64,000 nt of DNA, from positions 52,237,069 through 52,301,068 of the forward strand of contig OX637391.1 in NCBI GenBank assembly GCA_951799425.1, in the 5' to 3' direction. The position numbers and the translations under genes were made by a program. The notes under the pieces were generated by a model. It ran no database searches. It had not been told where the DNA came from and saw only the letters and a program-made list of their open reading frames with translations. Shown in pieces: positions 12,470-25,482 of this stretch. Source of the DNA: Ilex aquifolium (Eukaryota; Streptophyta; Magnoliopsida; Aquifoliales; Aquifoliaceae). Within the stretch, counting starts at the first letter, position 1; each line of letters begins with the position of its first letter.

Positions 12470-13757
12470 AGTAAAAAGAATTTCGGGAGAGAGGTGAGAT
12501 ACCACTTCGCACTAGAACTCAAAGTATGTGTATAACTTTCTCATAACATGAAGTTAAGTTAAATTATTAAAAGTAATTCAATCAAGGTCCATATTAATTT
12601 ATTAACACGTTTTACAATTTTTTAAAGGAAAAATAAGATGTGAGAATATTTAAACAAAAGAAACGATATGAGCAGATGCAGGAATCATCATAATTGTTAT
12701 ATTTGTTATGCATTAAATGTGACTTTATTGGTATATTAAATTTTATATACACATCTAGACAAACTTATTAATACATGTGAAAACATATTTATCCAGTTGT
12801 CATGTCATTGACATGACCATGTCTTTCTTTTTTAGGATTTTTCCCTATCATCACATTCATGACAATTCATGTTCTGTTGTGTCCTGAGTACATGTTCATA
12901 CTTTTAGTTTTGGATCAAATGCAGTTTAAGAAGCTTGTAGACACTATATTGTAGTGGCTGACATTAAGGCACACAATGCCCTAAGGTCCTAGCCAGCATA
13001 AACTTTATATAGCTATGTATTAAGACAGAATTATAGTTGAATGAGATATGGTGAGAACAGTGTAATGAAGTGCCTAACAAATTATATAAAGCAAGAAAGA
13101 AAGGCAGTAATATAGCGAATCTAAATGCAATTCAATGGAATAAGACAATATGGTCATGTAATGCTGTGTCTCAAAAGAATGAAGCAAATTATTTATAGAC
13201 CAAACAAAAGAGTGTCTTTAGGGATAACATTTAATGTTTGAACAGATTGCATAAAATCAAAAACCATTGAACAATTCAATCCAAAATTCAAACAAACTAC
13301 CAAGGGGACTAAGGAGTCCATGGTCCCACCAAAGAAACATCATGTAACTGCAGTACTCAAAATTGTACACAAAGTCTTAAGAACACATGAAGTGAATGGG
13401 CTTCGTCTAATGCAACCAAAACAAAATGTTTTGGGTCCAAACGACATTAGAGCCATATAAGTAATTATAAACCTTGATTTTAATGATGCAACGCCTCATA
13501 GGAACTTCACTCTTTCCTTATAAGAAGGAAAGTTGTATGTTGGATGATTTTTCATGAGCATTCGAAATTCCTAACTAAGGTTGTCGCTATTCCAAAAGAG
13601 AAACGTGGCAAATAAGGAATAAACAACCCAATCTTCTGAGGAAGAAAACCCCCCAAGTTGTTCAATGCCCTAATAATAGTAGTTGAAATTCCTTTTTCTT
13701 ATTAAAAAACCAAACCTCAAGCAGGGGAAGAGAGGGAGAGAGAGATTACTTGGGGGT
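12470..13757. other. 3' flank of NF-YB, no gene seen
   Basis: AT-rich DNA. A purine run at about 13,722-13,745 is close to the NF-YB stop and probably lies in its 3' UTR. No other exon or repeat was recognised. Confidence 0.45.
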
Positions 13758-15006
13758 TCAAATTTGGGAATTCACATAGCTCATGTCTTGCGTAAAAGAA
13801 CCTTGATGAGCAAACTGCGAAAATAAAACAAAGCAACAAGCATTTATGAGTAAACTCTTTATCTGTGGTCTAAAATAGTAGAATTTCATTATGTCCAAAA
13901 ACCAAATACTGAAAAGAGCACATTGGTACTACACCTGTGCATTTGGAACAAGCTGAGATCCAACTGTATCCTTCTTAGCAGATCCATCTCCAACCCTAGC
14001 AGATCCCTTAGTGTCTCCCTAAAAAAGGACACATTTATCAGCATACCAACCATCCCAACAGAGTTGAATAAAAGAAAAAAAATAAAACAAATAATCTATT
14101 GGAAGGAAGGTGTTTGCAAACCTCTAACTGTGAATCATCATTGTTTGTCAAAACCACCCCAAACACAAACAAGCAAGGTGTTAGATCAATCTCATAAGGA
14201 CATGCAAATAACCAGCAAATTAAACGTAGAGTACAATCCAACGATATAAACTATCAAATACAACCAGCAACATGAAATATAGAGTTCATGGTAGTTGTTA
14301 AAAAATCAAACATATGTTCGGCCAAAATTATGAAAGCATTTTAAGTGTCATTTACCATTAAAAAAAAGTAAATAAATACTTTCTATAACTGCAACAGGAA
14401 AGTAAAATAACTGAACAAAACACATTGGACTCAAACAATCAATATTTTCCGACACTTCTCCTCAGCAACCAGCCAGAGAGCAAATGAAATCACAAATTTT
14501 ATTTTTCTTGTGCAGAAAATGCCAAAACATTACAATATCCTAATTAAAATAAAATTACCTCCCTGTACCTAGCTAGGTACGCCTTGAGCGGATCAATGTA
14601 ATCTTCAAAACCTAACGTCGCCATTGCCCACAGTAAATCATCTCCATTGATCGTCTTCCTCTTTTCCTTCTGACACTTATCACTCGCCCTATATTACATG
14701 CGTGCGTATAAATAAATAAAATTCTAGTCTATGATCAGCTATTTCAATACGCACATATACATATATTCTTGAAGCTAATGTTACATACTCGCTGGTAATG
14801 AAGCTGATGAACTCGGAGACACATTCTTGAACGGTGTCTTTGGCGTCCTTGGCGATCTTGCCGTTAGCCGGTAAGGCCTTCTTCATGATGCGACTGATGT
14901 TGGCGATCGGGAGGTACCGATCTTGCTCTCGGACGTTGGAACGAGGGCTCTGATCTCCGCCGCTCTCGTGGCTCCCGCCGGCCGGACTCCCCGGAGCTTC
15001 CGCCAT
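13758..15006 (-). CDS. NF-YB: NF-YB (CBF-B/HAP3) transcription factor subunit, non-LEC1 type
   Basis: Subunit B of the trimeric CCAAT-binding factor NF-Y; it pairs with NF-YC through a histone fold and acts in the nucleus. Four coding exons: 15,006-14,789, 14,688-14,559, 14,018-13,935 and 13,814-13,758. All have GT-AG introns and compatible phases, giving 162 aa from [11 protein letters not shown]. The histone-fold domain spans about residues 27-116, beginning [20 protein letters not shown] and ending [10 protein letters not shown]. Residue 53 is Lys (KIAKDAK) where LEC1-type proteins carry Asp, so this is the ordinary NF-YB8/10-like class. The C-terminal tail has GDTKGSAR and [14 protein letters not shown] donor (CACAG then GTAAAT) at 15,164/15,163 and an AG before the ATG suggest a 5' UTR intron. 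A GA-repeat lies in the leader or promoter. The last few residues are less certain because this tail is often alternatively spliced. Confidence 0.93.
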
Positions 15007-15168
15007 TCTCGCAGGAACCCTAGCTTCATAACACACAAAGGATCAGACAACGTGATTCGTAGAGATATGGAAAAAACCTAACCCCTACTGTTGCCGTGAC
15101 CGTGCAGGTAGAGCGAGAAAATGGAGAGGTTTTAGAGAGAGAAAGGGAGCGAGGGGCATTTACCTGTG

Positions 15169-15191
15169 GAGAGAGAGAGAGAGAGAGAGAA
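15169..15191. repeat. GA microsatellite in the NF-YB leader/promoter
   Basis: About eleven GA repeats just upstream of the inferred 5' UTR donor. Plant GAGA repeats of this kind can bind BPC-type proteins; that role is inferred here only from position. Confidence 0.8.
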
Positions 15192-15544
15192 GAGGATTTG
15201 TATTTGGCGCGCTTTGAGAGAGGATTGATCGATGGAGTTGGATTTTTCTAATGTGGAGAGAGAAAGAGAGATCGAACGATTGAGAAGAAGGAAAGAGAAA
15301 GACGACTTGTGATGAATTTGGGGCTTCTTGGAGCTTTTTGGTGGTTGTATCTACACCGTTGGTCCACCATTCATTTATAGCAGTCCTATACACACTTTTT
15401 TTGTGCTTCTTTTCCGTGCACATGTGAAGTGTACCTGGACACCTGTAGTAAAAAAATAAAAAAAAATTGTGAAGTGTACCTCTCCTTTTCACGGAATTCT
15501 TTGTTTTTCTTTTTTCTTTTGGGAGAATCTCATTTCTCACCCTC

Positions 15545-15800
15545 AAAGATTTAAGATTTTTCATTTTTTACCCTCAAAAATTCAATTTCTCACATTATAC
15601 CTTCGATATATTAAAAGTATTATAATATGATCCTTCAGTTACTTTCTATTGTTTATTCTGTCAAAAATACTCCATTAACGTTGACGAAATAAGCAGGAAA
15701 AATTAACGAAAGGATCACATTACAACGTTTTTAATAAATTAAGTTATAATATAAAATTTTTAATTTTTGAAAATAAAAAATAAAAATTTTCAAATTTTCA
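15545..15800. mobile_element. foldback MITE upstream of NF-YB
   Basis: The left arm (about 15,555-15,665) contains AGTATTATAATATGATCC. The reverse complement of the right arm (about 15,690-15,795) contains ACGTTGTAATGTGATCC. The arms keep matching outward for roughly 100 bp with mismatches. This is the long imperfect palindrome expected of a MITE. It lies about 0.5 kb upstream of the NF-YB start codon. The target duplication was not identified. Confidence 0.55.
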
Positions 15801-16528
15801 AATGCAAAAAATATTTTGTCATTTTCTTCTTTTTTTTTTCTTTTTTTTTTTTTGGTGAAGGGAGAATTATCTAACTACATATTATTTGAAGCCATGGTCA
15901 TAATTTAATTTTAAATATGCACAATAACCCCTCAAATTATTGTTATTATGTTAGTTTTATATTCAATTTTGGCGTCCCAAATTCTAAATCTCTTAAGCAT
16001 TTTCTTCCACACTACTCTAATAAATTTGGCAAAATTCATGGACCAATTATGATATTTATGCTTTTATCCGCGGGGTGAACAGTTATACTGCATTACTACC
16101 AACTTAATGGTATGGTACAACTTTATGCAAGCTTATTCAATTGGTGTGTGTACCTAAGGGTACAACTGCACAGCTTATTTATGTGGGTGTTAAGAGGCAA
16201 AAGAAATACAAGAATTTAAAATTTGAAACTGGAACGGTTCTTTTTCTTTATGATCCAAACTTCATTATAGGAACCACGGAACCCCCTACTAGTAAAGGGA
16301 AAGCACCAAGAAAGGGAATTGAGCCCCATCCATTTAGGTCGAGTGATCAATTGGAACATCATAAAATTATAGACGATACATATACAACATTCCCCGTTCG
16401 AAGGCCTATTAGCAAAATGTACAGACATAACAGATAGGCACACACCTGCTGCATGTAATTAGTTTGCGATATCACCACTTGCACGAATGCGTTGATCTGT
16501 GTATCACCACCTTGGTTGCCGGAGTCTA
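15801..16528. other. intergenic between NF-YB and the aminotransferase-like gene
   Basis: AT-rich. It should hold the 3' UTR of the aminotransferase-like gene (stop at 16,529, minus strand) and distal NF-YB promoter. The plus-strand open frame at 16,141-16,437 has no recognised motif. Confidence 0.4.
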
Positions 16529-19500
16529 TCAACAAGTAAACAAAGTGGCTGGGTACCCTTCCAAGGATGCTTTCTCCATAATCCCCTTCTGCTCAAAGAC
16601 AAATAGAAAGAGTCATTTACTTTTTCTATATATACCAAACGAAATTTAATACTATATCAAATGAAACTATGAGGAAAATACTATGATGTGCTATATATTT
16701 TGAAAAGGCAGGAGCATATTTCAATGGTTGGTGGTACTGGAACCTAACTCTCGTTTTAAGCTCTTATGCAATCAGACATTATCAGAGGAACCAGCAAGAA
16801 AGTCATTTTCTTTTGTTCGTAGAAGATAATCCCAAATTTGTTAATATAATTCTTAGAATTCATTTTCTCTCTAGTACTGACCTCCTTGAGTTCTCTCTGA
16901 ACAAAGAGATAACTAGGCAGGTTTTATGAAGTATGTGCATCAGCCATCAGATGCAACACAAGCAATGGATCCTAAAAGGTCCTCCAAACTGCTGCTGGCC
17001 CATGAGAAAAAAAGGGTCAAAAGGCATAAAAAATGTCCCACCTATCTAATTCACTATTGCTAAGGCCCTCAATGGAGTGTTGCATTGTATCAAAGCAACA
17101 TTTCAAACTAGTCCCACTTTGTTTCAGTTAAATTAGATGAGTAAAGAGAAAGAAAAAAGCAGAAGACAGCTTCGTGAAGTACAATTAGAATATTTCTAAA
17201 GCACGGTTCACTAATCACTCCTGTTTTAAGAAAAATGAAAACCATGAAAATGTCCCTCACTAATTCGACATACGGCTGCTGATATCTTAATCATTCCTCA
17301 CTTAAGACAGATCAACAAGACTACATCGTGTCCGACCAAAAAATAAAACAAGACTACATTGTGACAAGGTGCAAAGCAAGAAGTAAACAATCCAATCATT
17401 TACCTGAATTAGTGCAGTAATCCTCCCAGGACCCTCCTGATATTGAAACAGAAAACATCAAGAATGAATCAGTACATCTGTGGCAGCTCAAAGCCCTAAT
17501 CTCTTATTACCATTAGAAGTTCACGCACTTTAAACCGCTTCTCTTCCCATGTTAAACCTTTCCAAGTTTTTTGTTCCAGAAACTCCCATGACCTTGGAGC
17601 ACAAATTGTTTCGACATGCTGCAAAATCCTCAAGCTATCTGAAACAAAGTTCTGCTTAAATAGTCTTTATCTGGTAGCAACAAGTTCTAACTAACAGATT
17701 CTGGGGCTGGACAGCGAAAAAAATGCTCACTCTAGTTTCAAAAACAATCAGAACTAATTTTTGATCACCAAGCATTTGTAATGGGGACACTTGAAGGGCT
17801 GCCACATTTAAGAAATTAGGATAACTAGCCACGAAAGGGGAAAACAGGCATAAAAAAGGTATGAATAGAAGACATGCATGTGGAACTTTGATTCGACCTC
17901 CACATTAGAAAAGTTACAAGTGGCACCTGATTACCCTAATTCTCTGAGCTGCTACTTAGAGCTAATTCAGCAGATAGTTGATTAAGCGACACAAACATTG
18001 AAAAGTCACTGATCTAAAAGCTAAAAGGTTTTTTTTTTTTTTCATTTATCTAATCAGAAGCTAAAAGCTAAAAGACTCAAAGTTCAATATGGAAAAGCAA
18101 AATTGTGTGATTACCTAGCTCTGAAAAATATTACAACTAAAAACTTACTTGTTGTGAATGCTTCTTCCCACATTTCACGCTTTGACCATAACGGGGTAAC
18201 TTCTCGAAATGGGACACCATTTCTCGAGCATACCCTGCATAAGTTGGAGATCGTTACATGGACATAGTTGGCATATTCGATCTTCAGATTCCTAGCTTAC
18301 CAAAAAGTTAAGCTTTTTGCCAGCTTTGGGACAAAATATGCCTACTCTGAGGAATTCTTAGGAGAGATAACACTCAACATAAATAGTGGTGAGTGGAATT
18401 GAGAACCCTAGTCCAACACAACCATATAGTTTCACTATCAATCCCAAAGCATGTCCTCTAATGTCACTAAATATCAAGTTCCAAGATACAAAATTCATGA
18501 ATGGAAGCCAAAATAGAGAGTGACCAGAAAAGTTTTGAGTATGAACATACTGTTTGACATAATTGATCTACTCAGGTCCATGACAATTGTTAACATAAAG
18601 TTTTAATAGTCTTCCATTTTTGCATATATGTTCAAAAAGGAGGAAAAACATTTCTATTTATGATAGTTAGCTTGGTGAAGAGTAAAGGTCCCATTGATAG
18701 ATACACTAACACTCAAACTAAAGGCATCTCCATGTTTGGTGTTAGTACCATATCTGATGCCTGGCATTGGTGAGACAGATGCTTGAGGGGTGAAAGCCAT
18801 CAGCAAAACATATAAACACAGCTGACCTTGGGCCTTCAGCAGATCTGGAAATTTTTAGATGTTGCAGTCCCACATCACTTTATTTTCACTTGTCATGATA
18901 CTCGCAATTATTATGGAGGAAAATTGTCCACCCTTGATCAAGAACCGCATACAAGCCCAAAATTATAAAATAAAATAAAAAAAGAAAAGAAAAAACAGAA
19001 TTGATTGCCGATGAAGTTGATTATGCAAATCACTTGAAGATCACAGAAGCAGTTTATTATTAATATCTAAAGTTTTCTTGCTTCTTAGGAATGTTTAGAA
19101 AGATGTCAATTCTGAGAACCGGAAGCAAATTTTTTACATACCTAACACTCCAAAGTGACGCTTCTCAGCTTTGGTTGCTTCATTTGTGTTCACTCTGTCA
19201 CTGGATGGTCTTTTTTCTCTTTTTTGTTTTAATTTTTTCACTTCATATGTAATGACTGATTTTTTTCAGCAAGTGCAAATAACTACTGTTAACTTAAAAT
19301 AAATGCCTTATGCTTCATGTTAGAAATAAAAACCATAACAGTAAAAAACTCAAATAACTTGTTCGCAAAATGGCCCTTAGAAATTTCCTAACAATCAATT
19401 CCAATCTGCATTAGAACATATAGCATATAGATCAATGTGAAATACGTGTTTAACAAAATGGTTCCATGGTCTAGCAGTTAGGACCCTGGACTCTGAATCC

Positions 19501-19899
19501 AGTAACCTGAGTTCAAATCTCGGTGGAACCTTTTCCTTGTTTTTCACTTAACAGAGAAACAAAAATCAATACATTCCTCCATGTGGGTGGGTGAATGAAC
19601 TAAAATTTTCCAAAAGTATGCTCATAAATGCAAGAAATAAATATGTCTAACACACGGTTCCATGGTCTAGCGGTCAGGACACTGGACTCTGAATTCGATA
19701 ACCCGAGTTCAAATCTCGGTGCAACCTTTATTTTATTTTCATCTACCATAGAATAAGTGATATATATGTTTTCCGGACATGCACGTCTTTGTGACTGAGT
19801 AAAGTTTGCTCTTATAACCGGCAACCCTTGTCCGCCAAGCAACAGAAGTATGCTCTCAATGGAAGTAAAGAATATAATTTTCTGCATGTGTGTGTGTGT

Positions 19900-19941
<42 letters not shown>

Positions 19942-22900
19942 ATGCAGGTGTATGTGTGTATGCATGTGATATTACATATCTTAATTGATTGCTTCACCCA
20001 AAAAGTGTAACAGAAGTCTACGTATCCAACAGGCTCTTTGAAGAGTCAACTTCAATATACAGTTTATTGGACTTTATGCCTTCAGCTAATAGTCTAATAC
20101 ATAACCAGTGACCACCACAACATACACTGTTCATGGAAACAAGAGTAATGCAATCCAGTGCCAGACGAATCTGGGCTAATCAAGATTACCCACTTCTGGA
20201 TTTTCTCCAGATCCAGGCAATCTTTATGGTACCGGAGCTACCTGAAGACCTCTAGTAAAAGATGCACCCTACTTTTGGCCTTACCTCATGACCTATAATG
20301 AGCACCCTTCTATTATGCGTACCCGTCCATTCTGGTTTTGTATTAGTTCAGATAAAATGCTTAGCTAATTCCAGGTGTCAAGCCGAAAAAAATAGAGAGA
20401 TTAACCAATACAAAATTTGCAAAGTAGGCTCTAAGTATATCAGCATGATGTGCACAAGAAAATGCTATAGGCTCTTTATCAGTAAGAATTTCATTCTCAA
20501 ACTGATCTCTGATACTCGAGAGCAAAAAAAAAAAACTACAATAATTAACCTGTGAATTTTCTGTTGGCAACTGTTAGTTGTTTGTCATGAACGCAAAACA
20601 TGGGATTTGAGGAAATACATGCGCTTCTAATCTCACCTGAGTAAACGAAAAAAAAATATGCCACAAACAAGAGATCTCCATGTTTGATATCAACACCACA
20701 TAAGGATCGAAGCAACAATGATACAACACCACCCAGGCATTGAAAAGTTTATGTCAGCTTCGAAGGAACCATTTCCACATGATCTATGGATATGATTTAA
20801 TGTTATAAAAACTAGAAAGAGAAGGAAACATACACATTTTTATTCTTGGACTTAATTAAGAATAAGAAATTAATAAATTTGTTACTGCACGATGCTACCT
20901 TCTCCATCTTAAAGGAAACAAGTTGGAAAAATGACAAAAAAGGTTGAGTGCACAACAGTGAAGGACTTACTCAATGATTACTTGGCGTATGATCCCTGGA
21001 AGGACACCATCATTGATAGGAGCTGTCTGTATTTCAATAGAATAAGCACTTCTGTGATCATGCAAATCACTCCCCTCAGCTCCATAATTACTTTCATTTT
21101 TATCCTGCACACAAGTTTCATGAAGCCATCCAATGCCAAAAATATCAACAGTGAACACAAGGTAATGAAGAAAAGACAACTATAAACAACTATATAATTC
21201 CAATAGCATGACTTGTTTTGAGACTCGAGATGGAGGGAAACCCTATCTGAAAAGCCAAGTTGCCTTCTCATTCAAATTTGGTTAAATAAGCCTTTACAAG
21301 TACAAGTTTGGTGCTGACTTGATTGACAATATATTTTTTAAGATTAAACACGAGAATATTATAAAAATTGAACAAAAGAGTACATGAAAGGAAAAGGAGT
21401 CTCGAAAAGTTAAAAGGAAAGAGGAAAAAGAAGTCAATACAAGCTCAAGACACATAGAAATAAAAGATAAGGAAATAAAAATGGTTTGAAAATGACTATG
21501 ATACAGCACAACGTATTAAAGTCTACAAATAAACTTGAGACTCCAAGATGCAGTGTTAATCCACTGATTCGGCCCAGCACAAAAATGACAATGCAACTTG
21601 TAAACATTGTGGTCTACCAAGAGAGGTTTACCCTTTACCCCAAAAGGGTTTTTGAGATTACTTAGATTAAATACATGTCCCTCTATTAATGTTGTGCTTG
21701 ATTGTAAATTACAGTAAGTAAGACAAAGGTGAGTCAAGAAGTAACCAAAATAGATGAGAATTTAAACATACAAACCCTTATATGAGTATATGTTTAACTT
21801 CCAAAAATTTAAGGCACTTCTGAGAGCATAATTAATTATTTGCTTCATCTAGTTGACCAAATGATTCCTGCTGGTGCAATCATTACAAAAGTCTATGTAT
21901 GGCTATTTAACAACCATGCAACAGATCACAACAATATCAAGTACATAAGTAATTTTGACAATTCTAGCGAAGAAAATTCAATTTTGGTTCATAGGTGAAA
22001 AATTGAATACTCCGAAAAACACAAATGCATTGGCCAATCATCAGTCAAAATAATTAACAGGCTGACATATACTCTCCATCCACTCTAAATTCCAACATAG
22101 TACTAACTTAAAACCGACACCACTCTATATCCCAATACTACGATTCTTAATAGCTCACCTTGCGGCAAACAACGAAAAAATTCGTCAAACAACCTTCAAG
22201 TATTCGATCACCATCATTTGATAGTAAGAGCTCAGATGCCCAAGGCGGCCTCAACTTCTCCAAAGCCTTCCTCAGCCTACCAAGAAAACGTATTCCACAT
22301 ATTCACATTTCACAAAACACATCATTAAAAAACTGCAATCTGAATATGATTACCTGACCCAATCTGCATACTTTGCATTTGCAACATCCCTACCGCGACC
22401 CACCACGGCCAAATGCATTGCATTTTCTGTAATTCCAAACACAGTAGGAACATACATACCCACATGTACATACAAATCAAAAACCCTTGAGAGTCTTTCT
22501 TCATCTAAACCCTCACTTTCACTCAACTTATCCAAATTGCCGCTGACAAGAGTTGTGATTGCCAATTCCTCACCACTTTTCCTCTCTTTCAGTGCAATGG
22601 GTATTACTTCTCTCATCGAATTGTCAACAAGAGACCGAATCATTGAGTCCCACAGTGATGATTCTGCATTTAGCGACGAAAATGGGATTTTTTTAGATTT
22701 TTCAGGTTTGAAGAGGAGATTTGGGTTTTTACTGAGTAGAATTCTTGCAGATTCCGCGAGTCTGCGTAGATGTCTTTCCCAGAACAAGAGGTGTGAACCA
22801 TCGTTGTGAGTTCGAGAGGTCGTATAAGCACCTGAAAACAGCATTGATCCGTAATTGTGAGTTGACTGCATATATGCTTCCAGAATTGGGTTTTTCAAAA

Positions 22901-23182
22901 ACACTTCCAATAACATTTCTGTGTAAATTGTTCCGTGATCGCAATATTTTTCGTTTTTTTTTTCTCACAAAAACATTATCAGACAACAGATTGTGTGAGC
23001 TGTTCGGTGATTATTACATTTCACGCTCTGATAAATAACTTTTTTTTGAGAAAACATTTTCCGACAATAATAGTAGCAGTGGGGGCTGCACCTGGGTGAG
23101 CTTCGAGTACGGTAGCGACGGGAGGGGTGTCGTAGGAAGGTGATACGACGCCGTTTACGAACAGAAATCTTGTACTCGACAT
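16529..23182 (-). CDS. class IV (D-amino-acid/branched-chain aminotransferase fold) PLP enzyme-like protein
   Basis: Eight coding exons with GT-AG introns: 23,182-23,092, 22,831-22,354, 22,276-22,159, 21,104-20,971, 18,234-18,149, 17,638-17,511, 17,436-17,404 and 16,588-16,529. Phases fit throughout and give 375 aa from MSSTRFLFVNGVVSPS. It resembles plant proteins annotated as D-aminoacid aminotransferase-like PLP-dependent enzymes (Arabidopsis At5g27410/At3g05190 type). Lys184 in NAKYADWVRLRK is the likely Schiff-base lysine. Glu217 in DRILEGCLTNFFVV follows 33 residues later, the spacing usual for the fold's pyridine-contacting Glu. The start was chosen because exon 1 supplies the family N-terminus; a start inside exon 2 would need intron sequence. 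Substrate is unknown; aminotransferase or ADC-lyase-like activity are both possible in this fold. Intron 4 (2.7 kb) carries tRNA sequences on the other strand. Confidence 0.9.
19460..19531 (+). tRNA. tRNA-Gln (anticodon CTG)
   Basis: 72 nt with a full cloverleaf. The acceptor GGTTCCA pairs with TGGAACC. The anticodon stem CTGGA/TCCAG encloses loop CTCTGAA, giving anticodon CTG. The T arm is CTGAG-TTCAAAT-CTCGG. A T-run follows at once as a Pol III terminator. It lies in intron 4 of the aminotransferase-like gene, opposite to its transcription. Confidence 0.93.
19656..19727 (+). pseudogene. decayed tRNA-Gln copy
   Basis: 72 nt, clearly homologous to the tRNA-Gln 124 bp upstream. It has a C-C mismatch in the acceptor stem (GGTTCCA against TGCAACC) and a weakened anticodon stem (CTGGA against TTCGA, one mismatch and two wobbles). 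The A and B boxes remain. Probably a tandem duplicate losing function; tRNAscan-SE scoring would decide. Confidence 0.75.
19889..19939. repeat. compound (TG)n(TC)n microsatellite
   Basis: About eight TG units followed by about eighteen TC units, inside intron 4 of the aminotransferase-like gene. Confidence 0.9.
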
Positions 23183-23454
23183 TTCTCCTTTCCGATCTAA
23201 GGAACTTATGAGAATGTCCCAGCGAAAGGAGAGTACTTGATTTCGCATTTCCGATCTAAGGAACTCGTGACGTTGACCAAAAGGACTCCAAGTCAACTTA
23301 TTACTGGAGAGTCGGCCCCTCTCTTTCTTTCACTTGGACAAGACGTTGCTGACGCTTGATTTTACTGTAGGACTACTCTTCTAAAACACATTGCACAGTA
23401 CTTGGCTTCTTTCTGTAGAGATACTCAAATTGAATTCGTGATCGATTTTTAGGG

Positions 23455-23650
23455 TCGTTTGGTAACGTTTTCGTTTTCGCATCTTTAAAATAATAAAAAA
23501 TATAGATAATTTTTGTCTCTGTTTTGTGATAAACACTGAAACAAAAAATATGTTTGGATATTATTTTTGTCTATCAAATTATGAGAATAAAAAACAAAAA
23601 ACATGTTTTGTAACTATTTCACGTTTTATCCTAAATATGTTTTATAATAT
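23455..23650. mobile_element. terminal fragment of a GGGTCGTTTGG-type DNA transposon
   Basis: The segment beginning GGGTCGTTTGGTAACG then ATGTTTGGATATTATTTTTG has the look of a plant DNA-transposon end. A related end in opposite orientation is at about 32,343-32,505 (reverse complement GGGTTGTTTGTTTTGTC and ATGTTTGGATAATG). No target duplication was found, so whether the two ends belong together is unknown. The DNA between this and 23,182 is promoter/5' flank of the aminotransferase-like gene. Confidence 0.35.
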
Positions 23651-23958
23651 ATCATACAACAAAATACAAATTTAAAAATTTCTTAAACCAAAACATCTAC
23701 TAATTCATCAAAGAACACCTAAATAAAGATAATTAGATTACATAAGTCATTAATCACATTCATACATCATATTATTTAACATACAACCAAATACATACAT
23801 TAATAAATCATATCACTTAAAAAATATGTTTGATAATATACATTACTTTTTTTTTTATTTACAAAATTATAATGATTGATAATTGATTGAAATAGTGACC
23901 TGAATGACAATTCAATCTCAATCCTAATTCAATACATTACTTCAATCCCACACCCAAC

Positions 23959-24300
23959 TTTTTTTTTTTTTAAGCAAATCAACAATTTATATCATTGATA
24001 AAACATTATTACAAAGAGAGAAAGTTAGATAGACCTACCCAATCAACAAATCAAGAACAAAACTATTGCCATCTTCCAAAGAATGAGAAAGAATCAAAGA
24101 ATATTTGAATCTAAACATAGAGCCATCTCCGATCTTGTGCACCAAGAACCTTCCCATGCCTGGCATCAAACCTCGAACAATTAGAAGCCCTCGTCTGCTT
24201 GGACAAAACAGCCACAACAACTAATCCAATACAACAAGACTTTAAAACAAGCCTCTACCAGACAACCCAGCACATTAAGCTTCTCATATCAAAGCATCCA
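23959..24300 (-). mobile_element. LINE-like 3' fragment with poly-A
   Basis: On the minus strand the translation includes GRFLVHKIGDGSMFRF, resembling the segment downstream of the RT in plant L1 elements. It ends in an AT-rich 3' region and a run of A (T-run at 23,960-23,971 on the plus strand). The sequence is short and decayed, and no target duplication was identified. Confidence 0.4.
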
Positions 24301-24639
24301 AAGAGTATCTGAGAAAAGTGAAAAATAAGAATCTAGTGAAATTGGGGAACTAGGAGTTCTAGAATAGCAAATTGGACAAAGTAAAGAATGTGCAATAAAT
24401 GAAAGGGTCCCACTACAGTACCGAAATCTACTTTTCGGTATGGTACCGAAAAAAAAAAATGAACAGTTCACAACTCACGAAGAACTTCCACAGTTGATCA
24501 AGCCTATAACTTTTTACCGGCTACTCACTGGGCTTTACAAGTTTTAAAAAAAACAAATCAGGGATTCGATCAAGTTTACAAACGAATCTCATCCTTGAAA
24601 AATCTTGATCGCTCAAACCAGCGATCAAGATTTTAGTTT

Positions 24640-25180
24640 GTCCAATAAAATTCATTTATACCTCTAAATTATCACATTTTTTCAATTTTTCCCTCATATT
24701 TTTCTCATTACACCCTCAACTATGTAATTAGTTTCATATTACCCCAAATTCTTTTACCTATTTTAATTTAACACCTACCTAACTTTGTTATAATTTATTT
24801 AGCGTGAAAAACAAATGTAATAATTTTAACTTAACCAAAAATATAACCCTGACAATTTTACCAAAAAAATTGTGGCAATAGTAATTGCCAAAAAAAAATG
24901 TGTTAAACTTTAGTTGTAATTTAGCTTGAACTTAATAACCTAATCCTAACCTCTAATAGTTTTAACTTAATCGTAAATTTAATGTCACTTACCTTAAATA
25001 TTGTAAAATTTACCTTATATTTTTATTTCAAGTTGAAATATGATAAATAATTATAATTTATTAAAACTAATTTTAATTTCTATTATCACTTAAAATAGTG
25101 GTGAACTTAAATATTGTAAATTTTTTATTATATTTTTATTTAGGTTTAAATAATATAAATAATCATCATTTATTAAAACT
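24640..25180. repeat. AT-rich block, left copy of a direct repeat
   Basis: Contains CACCCTCAACTATGTAATTA followed by a TTTCATATTA stretch that recurs with few changes at about 29,065-29,190. Parts further right resemble 28,780-28,940 and 29,240-29,400. A short GCGATCAAG motif pair sits at about 24,608-24,635. Confidence 0.6.
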
Positions 25181-25482
25181 AAGATAGAGTGGTAGTCTTT
25201 TCATAAAAAAAAAACTCAGACAGGAAAGATGAATGAGAAAGATCAAAGCATGAAGTTGCAGAATTGTTTTTATCCCTAAGAGATTATAAAATCATCATCA
25301 TCATTTATTAAAACTAAAATTGAGATTATAGTAAATTCATAAAAAAAAACTCACACGACAAAGAAGAAGGATAAAGAAGAAGATTGAGTTGCAAAATTAT
25401 TTTTATTCTATAAACCCTTCATGAAATTTTAAATCATCATCATTTATTAAAATGTTGAGATTATAGTAAGCTTATATTTACA

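Noticed and set aside
22350-22916. A single-exon start at 22,916 for the aminotransferase-like protein
   Set aside because: The first residues would come from intron sequence; the upstream exon 23,182-23,092 supplies the conserved N-terminus with a proper splice.
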